DNA of 6,060 nt, taken from NCBI GenBank assembly GCA_023430725.1, contig JAEYZD010000057.1, positions 1 through 6,060 of the forward strand, written 5' to 3'. Of the stretch, positions 1 through 5,224 are shown piece after piece. The notes under the pieces are model-generated. The model ran no database searches. It saw nothing but the letters and a program-made list of their open reading frames with translations, and was not told the DNA's origin. A program made the position numbers and the translations under genes. Each line of letters opens with the position of its first letter. Within the stretch, counting starts at the first letter, position 1. The DNA comes from Bacteroidota bacterium. Lineage in GTDB: Bacteria > Bacteroidota > Bacteroidia > Bacteroidales > VadinHA17.

Positions 1-16
1 CACAAACACCTCAATC

Positions 17-44
17 AGCTCAGGTTTTGTTTTCTGAGCTTTTT
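17..44 (+). terminator. Terminator-like hairpin of the unseen upstream gene
   Basis: AGCTCAG (17-23) and CTGAGCT (34-40) form a perfect 7-bp stem with a T-rich 10-nt loop. The stem runs straight into a T-tract (40-44). This is the form of an intrinsic terminator for a plus-strand gene ending before the window. The loop is longer than usual and the T-tract is short, so strength is uncertain. The loop also holds the TTTG (26-29) proposed as the -33 element of the next promoter, so the two signals overlap. Confidence 0.55.
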
Positions 45-55
45 AGCTATATTTG
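26..55 (+). promoter_or_regulatory. Bacteroidetes-type promoter of the L25-pth-S4 operon
   Basis: TTTG at 26-29 is followed after 18 nt by TATATTTG at 48-55, which matches the Bacteroidetes -7 consensus TAnnTTTG exactly. The TTTG fits the -33 element, although the usual spacing is about 19-21 nt. Transcription would start near 60-63 and leave a leader of about 80 nt before the L25 start codon. The consensus is established for this phylum; the start site is inferred. Confidence 0.75.
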
Positions 56-95
56 CAGGCCAAATTTTTCCAATAAACGTCAAACGTGTGATGGG

Positions 96-116
96 AGGTT
101 ACATGGCAGGTAACCT
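96..116 (+). promoter_or_regulatory. Small hairpin in the L25 mRNA leader
   Basis: AGGTTAC (96-102) pairs with GTAACCT (110-116), a 7-bp stem closing a 7-nt loop. A flanking G-T wobble (95/117) could extend it. It lies in the predicted leader, 26 nt before the L25 start codon. There is no T-tract, so it is not a terminator. It could act in translational control by L25 itself, as leaders of other ribosomal protein operons do, but nothing here proves that. A 10-codon ORF (91-123) overlaps it. Confidence 0.4.
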
Positions 117-142
117 TGAGTAACACAACAAATTAAAGACTG

Positions 143-751
143 ATGAAGACTATTGAGATCAAAGCCGTCCCGCGCGAACATTTCGGCAAGAAGAGCACAA
201 ACAGCCTGCGGGCAGAAGGAAATGTACCGTGCGTGATGTACAGGAAAGACGAGAATCTGCATTTTTATGCTCCTGAAAAGGAATTCCGCGGACTTGTTTA
301 CACCCCGGATGTTTTTCTTGTCAACCTGGTTGTTGACGGCAACAGTTATAACGCCGTGATGAAGGATCTGCAGTTCCACCCTGTTTCAGACAGGCTGCTG
401 CATATCGACTTCATGCAGGTTTCCACCGACAGTCCTATCATTCTGGACATTCCGCTCAAGATCACCGGTGAGAGTTCAGGCGTGAAGGCCGGAGGCAAGC
501 TTCGCGTCAAGCGGAGATCACTGAAGGTCAAGGGCCTTACCAAGGACCTTCCTGATCATCTTACAATTGATATTACAGGTCTCGGGATCGGACAGTCGAT
601 CAAGATTGGTGACCTCGTTTACGAAAAACTGGAGATCATTGACAACAAGCGCGCAATGGTAGTATCCGTTGACGTCTCCAGGATATCGCTCAAGGAAGAG
701 GAAGCTGCTCCGGGAGCTGAGGCTGCCGCTGAGGCACCTGCCGCCGAGTAG
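143..751 (+). CDS. rplY: 50S ribosomal protein L25 / general stress protein Ctc, long form
   Basis: This protein binds 5S rRNA in the central protuberance of the large ribosomal subunit. The 202-residue product is the long TL5/Ctc form rather than the roughly 95-residue E. coli form. Residues 1-92 are the L25 domain, with family-typical stretches at GNVPCVMY (26-33) and DLQFHPVSDRLLHIDF (75-90). Residues 93-180 are the C-terminal beta domain, including GVKAGGKLR (113-121). Residues 184-202 form a Glu/Ala-rich tail common in Bacteroidetes and other long-form members. The ATG at 143 gives the standard MKTxEIK N-terminus; no Shine-Dalgarno sequence is evident, as is normal in this phylum. It is the first gene after the promoter at 26-55 and is followed 24 nt later by pth. 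Some databases name the long form ctc. Confidence 0.95.
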   Translation: MKTIEIKAVPREHFGKKSTNSLRAEGNVPCVMYRKDENLHFYAPEKEFRGLVYTPDVFLVNLVVDGNSYNAVMKDLQFHPVSDRLLHIDFMQVSTDSPIILDIPLKITGESSGVKAGGKLRVKRRSLKVKGLTKDLPDHLTIDITGLGIGQSIKIGDLVYEKLEIIDNKRAMVVSVDVSRISLKEEEAAPGAEAAAEAPAAE

Positions 752-775
752 GAATAATCATGCACTGATTGCGTG

Positions 776-1384
776 ATGAAGCACCTTATTGCCGGTCTTG
801 GCAACATAGGCGAAGAATACAGGAACACACGTCATAACGTAGGTTTTATGGTACTGGATGCTGCAGCAGCGGCATCCGGTATCTCTTTTACAGACAGTCG
901 TTACGGCTCTGTAGCCACGTTGCGTCATAAAAATGCGCAGCTGGTTATGCTGAAGCCGTCAACCTTCATGAACCTGAGCGGCAATGCCGTGCGCTATTGG
1001 CTGCAGAAGGAGAAGATCACTCCGGAAAACCTACTGGTTATAACGGATGACATCGCCATCCCCACAGGAAGCATAAGACTCAGGGCTTCCGGCAGCCCGG
1101 GCGGACACAACGGTCTGGCCAGCATCAGCGAGGTACTTGGAACAGATCTCTATGCCAGACTCCGCATAGGTATCGGGAACGACTTTCCCAGGGGGGGACA
1201 GGTGAACTATGTCCTTGGCAGGTGGAGCCCGGAAGAGCTTGCGGTCATCGAAAAACGCATCCCCCTGGCAGTGGAAATGATTCTTCACTTCGCCCTTGCG
1301 GGATGTGAGCTCACAATGACTGCCTACAACAAAAAGGGTAAAACACTTACCGATGTTACAGGAGAAACGCGAGGAAAGGATTGA
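776..1384 (+). CDS. pth: Peptidyl-tRNA hydrolase
   Basis: This enzyme cleaves the ester bond of peptidyl-tRNAs that drop off the ribosome, recycling tRNA in the cytoplasm. I chose the ATG at 776 over the GTG at 773 because it puts the conserved residues at the E. coli positions: Asn10 in GLGN and catalytic His20 in NTRHNVG. Other active-site signatures are FMNLSG with Asn66, Asp91 in ITDD, and GGHNGL with His111-Asn112, matching E. coli Asn68, Asp93, His113 and Asn114. The 202-residue length is close to the family norm of about 190-195. The C-terminus is basic. A run of seven G (1191-1197) sits in-frame in the codons for Arg-Gly-Gly. The gene lies 24 nt after rplY, and its last 32 nt overlap the next gene, so the three are very probably co-transcribed. 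Confidence 0.97.
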   Translation: MKHLIAGLGNIGEEYRNTRHNVGFMVLDAAAAASGISFTDSRYGSVATLRHKNAQLVMLKPSTFMNLSGNAVRYWLQKEKITPENLLVITDDIAIPTGSIRLRASGSPGGHNGLASISEVLGTDLYARLRIGIGNDFPRGGQVNYVLGRWSPEELAVIEKRIPLAVEMILHFALAGCELTMTAYNKKGKTLTDVTGETRGKD

Positions 1385-1736
1385 TAAATTCCTCTGGAGC
1401 GTGAGGCTATATAAGTCGCGCAGCATCGCCACCGAGGAGTGTAAAAAGGGAAGAATACTCGTAGGGGGGCAACCGGTAAAGCCATCTCATATGATCACTC
1501 CGGGGGCGACCCTGACCGTGAGAAAACCGCCGGTAACATGGAGCTATACTGTTATTGCCCTGCCTGTCAGCAGAATAGGCGCTCCGCTTGTAAGCACATA
1601 TATCACTGACGTCACGCCTCAGGAAGAAAAGGATAAACTCACAGCAGGCAAGGCTGTCAACGGCTTCAGGCCCCGCGGCAGCGGAAGACCCACAAAACGG
1701 GAAAGAAGAGAACTGGAAGATTTTATGGGTGACTAG
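1353..1736 (+). CDS. hslR: S4-domain RNA-binding protein (Hsp15/HslR-like)
   Basis: This small cytoplasmic RNA-binding protein belongs to the Hsp15 family. E. coli Hsp15 binds free 50S subunits that still carry a nascent chain on tRNA and helps recycle them. The 127-residue product has an S4 domain at about residues 9-58: RIDKFLWSVRLYKSR (9-23), EECKKGRILVGG (28-39), then the KP..MITPGATLTV strand-turn. After residue 105 comes the basic tail RPRGSGRPTKRERRE typical of this family. The ATG at 1353 is the only credible start, because the S4 domain begins almost at once. It places the start 32 nt inside pth in another frame, suggesting translational coupling. The position after L25 and Pth fits a role in clearing stalled ribosomes. 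The symbol is given by family resemblance; a role identical to E. coli Hsp15 is inferred. Confidence 0.88.
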   Translation: MLQEKREERIDKFLWSVRLYKSRSIATEECKKGRILVGGQPVKPSHMITPGATLTVRKPPVTWSYTVIALPVSRIGAPLVSTYITDVTPQEEKDKLTAGKAVNGFRPRGSGRPTKRERRELEDFMGD

Positions 1737-1822
1737 TGCCATCCGGCGGCGGACGGTTACCCGGCTTGCTTCCCTGAACGGGTGGTATAAATACCTAAAA
1801 ATAAGTGCGCACTGTTAAGAAA

Positions 1823-1884
1823 GCCTAATCCCCGGGTCAGGCGGAGAAACTTTTTCTAACTTGCAACGGCCTGACGCCTTGGGC
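1823..1884 (+). promoter_or_regulatory. Foldable leader element before the acyltransferase gene
   Basis: The gap at 1737-1923 holds nested complementary segments. GCCTAA (1823-1828) pairs with TTGGGC (1879-1884) with one G-U pair. GG (1834-1835) pairs with CC (1877-1878). GTCAGGC (1836-1842) pairs perfectly with GCCTGAC (1869-1875). A small hairpin, AGAAA (1845-1849) with TTTCT (1853-1857), sits in the apical loop. No T-tract follows, so a terminator is unlikely. It could be a structured RNA leader, a protein-binding inverted repeat, or chance. I recognise no known riboswitch class. Confidence 0.35.
1857..1863 (+). promoter_or_regulatory. Weak candidate -7 element for the acyltransferase operon
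   Basis: TAACTTG, followed by CA, resembles the Bacteroidetes -7 element TAnnTTTG with one T missing. No TTTG lies at the expected distance upstream, so support is poor. If used, transcription would begin near 1870, about 55 nt before the start codon, and would exclude most of the inverted repeat at 1823-1884. No better promoter was found in the 187-nt gap, so read-through from the upstream operon remains possible. Confidence 0.2.
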
Positions 1885-1923
1885 TCAGGAGTTTATTAAT
1901 CAGAAGGAAAACCTGGTTGCGGA

Positions 1924-3252
1924 ATGGGTAAGAAGAACATTGAGAAGTATGATGTTTTCTATCAGCTTCTGAAGAAGTATGTAGACTTTTGGCATAACTA
2001 TATTTTCTACCGTAAGGTAATTGCTATCGGCAAGGACAATTTGGATTTTTCGGTGCCGACAATCCTGGCGCCCAACCACCAGAACGCCCTGATGGATGCT
2101 ATGGCGGTTATAGGCACCACTGACCGTCAGCTTATATTCCTTGCCAGGGCCGATATATTCAAAAACAAGCTCATTGCCCGAATCCTCTATTTTCTGAAGA
2201 TGCTTCCGGTCTACCGGATAAGGGACGGTTTTGATGCGGTGAAGCAGAATGACGATACATTCCGTGACACTCTTCGCGTGATGAGAAACCGTAACGGGGT
2301 GGTCATACTGCCGGAAGGCAACCATGCCACATTCAGGAAGCTCAGGCAATTGAAGAAGGGTATCTGCCGGATTGCATTCCAGACGGCAGAGGCATCAGGA
2401 TTCGATACTGAGACGAATATTGTGCCTGTGGGTCTGGAGTACTCGCACTACTGGCGTTTCAGACAGGTTCTCACAGTTGTTTACGGACATCCGATACATG
2501 TATCGGAGTATTATGATTCATACCGTGAGAATCCCAACAGGGCGATTGCCGAGCTGCGTGACAGGCTGTCTGACGATCTGAAGAAGGTGATGGTTCATAT
2601 CGAAGATGAGGAGAACTACGACGCCGTCAACGAATTGCGCAGCATAGTCAATGAAAAGTACAGTGACAGTATAAAATACCCGAAGCTTTTTCGCGATAAG
2701 CAGCTGGTGAACAAGCTCAATGCGATGCGGGAAACAGACCCGGACGGTTACCGTGAGCTGTGTGCCGAGACTCTTTCAGTGAAGGAGATGGCCACGAAGC
2801 TGAATGTTTCATACCGTCATCTCAGGAAGAAGAATCACTCTCCGGGATGGCTGTTCCTGTCAGCCCTCCTGCTGCTTGCCAGCCTGCCGGTTTTCCTGGT
2901 CGGGGCAGCACTGAACATACTCACATACCAGGTCTCCTATCTCCAGGCAGTAAAGTCAAAGGACCCGGCATTCATTAGCACAGCCCGCTACGGTTTCTTC
3001 CTGGGTCTGAGCTTCATCTTCGGTCCTCTCTATCTGATCCTCGCGCTGATATTCATAAAGCCGTGGTGGATGGCGATACTGGCATTCATGATGGTCCCGG
3101 TGCTCGGTATACTTGCCTGGAACTGGTTCCTGTTGCTGCTCCGCACTGTTGGCGGTATCAGGATCTGGAACCTCAGGCGTACCGGAAATGCACTTCTCAT
3201 CAGGCTGCAGGAAACCTATTCCAGGATCATTAAACGTGTCTCCTCGCTCTGA
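1924..3252 (+). CDS. Membrane-anchored PlsC-type glycerolipid acyltransferase
   Basis: This protein probably transfers an acyl group to glycerol-3-phosphate, lysophosphatidate or a related acceptor at the inner membrane; the acceptor cannot be read from sequence. Residues 45-195 form the LPLAT domain. The catalytic motif is NHQNALMD (51-58), with five rather than four residues between His52 and Asp58. Next come FLARADIFK (72-80), LPVYRIRDG (94-102), the phosphate-binding-type motif PEGNH (130-134, where classical PlsC has EGTR), and IVPVGLEY (166-173). The H-x5-D spacing is also found in yeast Gat1/Gat2-type acyltransferases. Residues 200-305 are charged and mostly helical. Three hydrophobic segments follow, at about 308-334, 355-378 and 381-407, then a basic tail. 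The 442-residue length is well above the roughly 240 of PlsC because of this C-terminal extension. No good ribosome-binding site precedes the ATG. The next gene starts 2 nt after the stop. Confidence 0.88.
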   Translation: MGKKNIEKYDVFYQLLKKYVDFWHNYIFYRKVIAIGKDNLDFSVPTILAPNHQNALMDAMAVIGTTDRQLIFLARADIFKNKLIARILYFLKMLPVYRIRDGFDAVKQNDDTFRDTLRVMRNRNGVVILPEGNHATFRKLRQLKKGICRIAFQTAEASGFDTETNIVPVGLEYSHYWRFRQVLTVVYGHPIHVSEYYDSYRENPNRAIAELRDRLSDDLKKVMVHIEDEENYDAVNELRSIVNEKYSDSIKYPKLFRDKQLVNKLNAMRETDPDGYRELCAETLSVKEMATKLNVSYRHLRKKNHSPGWLFLSALLLLASLPVFLVGAALNILTYQVSYLQAVKSKDPAFISTARYGFFLGLSFIFGPLYLILALIFIKPWWMAILAFMMVPVLGILAWNWFLLLLRTVGGIRIWNLRRTGNALLIRLQETYSRIIKRVSSL

Positions 3253-3254
3253 CA

Positions 3255-4055
3255 ATGAAAGATATTTTTACAGGAAAAGTGGTCTGGATCACCGGGGCCT
3301 CCTCAGGCATTGGTGAGGCCCTTGTAAAGGCCTTCGCCAGCGGAGGGAGCCGGGTGATAGCATCATCCAATGACAGTGACCGTCTGGCAAGGGTGGCAGG
3401 AGAATGCTCATCAATGCCCGGAAGTGTTACTGCCGTTCCCTTCGATCTGGGTGATACATCAGGTATCGGGGAGCTGGCAGCCGATGTGGTGAAGCGTGAA
3501 GGCCGGATTGACATGCTTCTCAATATCGGTGGGATAAGCCAGCGGGCCCTGCTGAAGGATACCCCGCTCTGGCTTGACCGCAGGATCATGGAGATAAACT
3601 ACTTCGGTACAATTGCACTGACTAAGGCAGTGCTGCCTCACATGCTTGCAGCCGGAGGGGGACATATTGCCGCAACAAGCTCAATATCAGGTCGCTTCGG
3701 CTTTCCGCTGCGGTCAGCCTATTCTGCGTCAAAGCAGGCGTTGCACGGTTTCTTCGAGACCCTCCTCCTGGAACATGGCAAGGACAATATCAGGGTCTCT
3801 GTGATTATCCCCGGCAGGGTGCAGACAGCCATCTCAATGCATGCTCTGACGGCAGCAGGCAAGGAACACGGCAAAATGGATGACGGTCAGAAGGGAGGAG
3901 TAACAGCTGAGAAGGCTGCGCGCCAGATTACAAGAGGTCTGTCTAAAAACAAGAGGGAAATACTTGTCGGCAGCAGTGAGCTGCTGATGTTGCATATCAG
4001 AAGATTTTTACCTGCGCTCTTCTTCAGGATAGCGGGGAGGATTAAACCAATGTAA
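3255..4055 (+). CDS. Short-chain dehydrogenase/reductase (classical SDR, DHRS7-like)
   Basis: This is an NAD(P)-dependent oxidoreductase with a Rossmann fold. Of its 266 residues, 13-20 (TGASSGIG) form the nucleotide-binding loop. DLGD at 64-67 probably contacts the adenine. NIGG (90-93) replaces the usual NNAG. The catalytic set is Asn115, Ser143 in TSSISG, Tyr156 and Lys160 (YSASK). PGRVQT (186-191) follows as the usual PG motif. The C-terminal part (about 242-262) is hydrophobic and could touch the membrane. The substrate is unknown. The resemblance is to DHRS7-type and acyl-DHAP or 3-ketosphinganine reductase-type SDRs, judged by eye. The start is 2 nt after the acyltransferase stop, so the two are almost certainly co-translated, which makes a lipid ketone substrate plausible but unproven. 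Confidence 0.9.
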   Translation: MKDIFTGKVVWITGASSGIGEALVKAFASGGSRVIASSNDSDRLARVAGECSSMPGSVTAVPFDLGDTSGIGELAADVVKREGRIDMLLNIGGISQRALLKDTPLWLDRRIMEINYFGTIALTKAVLPHMLAAGGGHIAATSSISGRFGFPLRSAYSASKQALHGFFETLLLEHGKDNIRVSVIIPGRVQTAISMHALTAAGKEHGKMDDGQKGGVTAEKAARQITRGLSKNKREILVGSSELLMLHIRRFLPALFFRIAGRIKPM

Positions 4056-4060
4056 AGGAG
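4054..4060 (+). promoter_or_regulatory. Shine-Dalgarno-like AAAGGAG before the VOC gene
   Basis: AAAGGAG begins inside the SDR stop codon and ends only 2 nt before the ATG at 4063. The match to the anti-Shine-Dalgarno sequence is good, but the spacing is shorter than the usual 5-9 nt. Its function is therefore doubtful, especially in a phylum that relies little on such sites. The next in-frame Met (4102) lies too far downstream to be served by it. Confidence 0.3.
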
Positions 4061-4062
4061 CA

Positions 4063-5181
4063 ATGAAGGTCAAAGGTTATATTATCAGTGGCATACAACA
4101 AATGGGAGTTGGGGTCCATGATCTCACCGAGGCGTGGGAATGGTATATCAGGGCGTTTGGGATGGACTGCCGCATCTTTGAGGATGAGGCTGAGGCGAGG
4201 CTGATGCTGCCATACACCGGCGGCGAGCCGCGAAGCAGGCATGCCGTCCTTGCGATGAACCTGCAGAGCGGCGGTGGATTCGAGGTGTGGCAGCACAAGG
4301 GGAAGAAACCGGAATACCGCGACCGTGAGACAAGAGTGGGTGACCTGGGTATCTTCTCGTGCAAGATGAAGGTGAAGGATGTTGATGCAGCATGGAAATA
4401 CTGGACGGACAACGGGGTGGAGGTGCTGGGCAAACCGGTTGCCGATCCGGCCGGCAAAAAGAGCTTCTTCGTCAGGGATCCCTTCGGCAACATCTTTCAT
4501 ATTGTCGGCGCCACCGACTGGTTCATGAATCTGAAGAAGATATCCGGAGGGTCATACGGTGCAATAATAGGTGTATCGGATGTAGAGAAGGCTCTTGGTC
4601 TCTATTCAGGCATTCTTGGTTATGACAGGGTGGTATATGATGTTACCGGCAGCTTTGATGACCTGTCGGCTATACCGGGTGGCGGCGGCCGTTTCCGGAG
4701 GGTGCTGCTGGCCCCGTCAAGGCCTTTCCACGGAGGGTTCAATCCGATCTTCGGGCAGAGCGTAATTGAACTGGTGCAGGCGCTTGACCGCCCTGTCACA
4801 CGGATTTTCGAGGGCCGGCTCTGGGGTGATCCGGGGTTCATTCACCTTTGCTATGATATCAGAGGCATGGACAACCTCAGGAAGCATTGCACCGAGGCAG
4901 GGTTCCCCTTCACTGTTGACAGTGAGACAAGTCATGCCGGCGACAGCTTTGACATGGGTGAGGCTGCGGGATATTTTGCATACATTGAGGATCCTGACGG
5001 TACGCTGATCGAGTTCGTTGAGACACACAAGGTGCCCATACTCAAGAAATTCGGATGGTATCTTGACATGCGCCGCCGTGATCCGCACAAGCCGCTGCCG
5101 ACATGGATGATCAAATCATTGAGGTTCTCAAGGGTAAGGTCATCCGGCGGTCCGAAGCCGGCAGTCCGCAGCCGTAAATAA
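4063..5181 (+). CDS. Two-domain VOC-family protein (glyoxalase/extradiol dioxygenase fold)
   Basis: This 372-residue protein belongs to the vicinal oxygen chelate superfamily, which includes glyoxalase I, extradiol dioxygenases and epimerases, usually metal-dependent. Domain 1 covers about residues 10-150, with GVHDLTEAWEWY (17-28), GGFEVWQ (71-77) and RDPFGNIFHIV (138-148). Domain 2 covers about 165-320, with GVSDVEKALGLY (170-181), SVIELVQ (233-239), GFIHLCYDIRGMD (258-270) and EDPDGTLIEFVE (309-320). At the four usual metal-ligand positions I read Gln13, Glu74, Ser99 and His146 in domain 1, and Gly166, Glu236, His261 and Glu317 in domain 2, so each site lacks one canonical ligand. The tail (330-372) is basic and probably disordered at its end. 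No signal peptide is visible. The gene starts 7 nt after the SDR gene, so it is likely the third gene of that operon. The substrate is unknown. Confidence 0.85.
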   Translation: MKVKGYIISGIQQMGVGVHDLTEAWEWYIRAFGMDCRIFEDEAEARLMLPYTGGEPRSRHAVLAMNLQSGGGFEVWQHKGKKPEYRDRETRVGDLGIFSCKMKVKDVDAAWKYWTDNGVEVLGKPVADPAGKKSFFVRDPFGNIFHIVGATDWFMNLKKISGGSYGAIIGVSDVEKALGLYSGILGYDRVVYDVTGSFDDLSAIPGGGGRFRRVLLAPSRPFHGGFNPIFGQSVIELVQALDRPVTRIFEGRLWGDPGFIHLCYDIRGMDNLRKHCTEAGFPFTVDSETSHAGDSFDMGEAAGYFAYIEDPDGTLIEFVETHKVPILKKFGWYLDMRRRDPHKPLPTWMIKSLRFSRVRSSGGPKPAVRSRK

Positions 5182-5224
5182 CTGGCTGACTGGTGACTGG
5201 TGACTGGTGACTGGTGACTGGTCA
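5182..5224. repeat. Heptamer tandem repeat (CTGGTGA)n between convergent genes
   Basis: Four perfect copies of CTGGTGA occupy 5190-5217. An imperfect 8-nt copy (CTGGCTGA, 5182-5189) precedes them and a variant CTGGTCA (5218-5224) follows. The array fills the whole 40-nt gap between the VOC stop codon and the dipeptidase stop codon; the last unit contains that second stop (TCA at 5222-5224, TGA on the minus strand). CTGAC (5186-5190) and GTCAG (5221-5225) bracket the array as a 5-bp inverted repeat. No ordinary terminator hairpin with a T-tract is present. A 7-nt unit shifts frame at each copy, so length changes would be tolerated only between genes. Confidence 0.9.

Noticed and set aside
1..123. 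Frame 1 is open from the left edge to the TAA at 121-123, which could be the 3' end of an upstream gene.
   Set aside because: The frame runs through a terminator-like hairpin and an exact Bacteroidetes -7 element, and its translation resembles no protein I recognise. A chance open frame is more likely.
143..751. Apparently many GATC sites within rplY (about eight).
   Set aside because: They mostly arise from ATC isoleucine codons preceded by G and are spread along the gene without regular spacing. There is no sign of an origin or methylation-controlled region.
1031..1432. A 133-codon minus-strand open frame opposite pth.
   Set aside because: It lies antisense to a well-conserved enzyme and has no recognisable features; a shadow frame.
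1759..1783. ACCCG (1759-1763) and CGGGT (1779-1783) as a terminator for the S4 gene.
   Set aside because: The stem is only 5 bp with a 15-nt loop, and no T-tract follows. It is too weak to call.
1766..1791. TTGCTT and TATAAA as a sigma-70-like promoter.
   Set aside because: The spacing is only 14 nt and the pattern is not the one used by the primary sigma factor of Bacteroidetes.
1900..2349. A 149-codon minus-strand open frame opposite the acyltransferase start.
   Set aside because: It is antisense to a clearly conserved protein domain and its translation has no recognisable domain or motif. It is a shadow frame.
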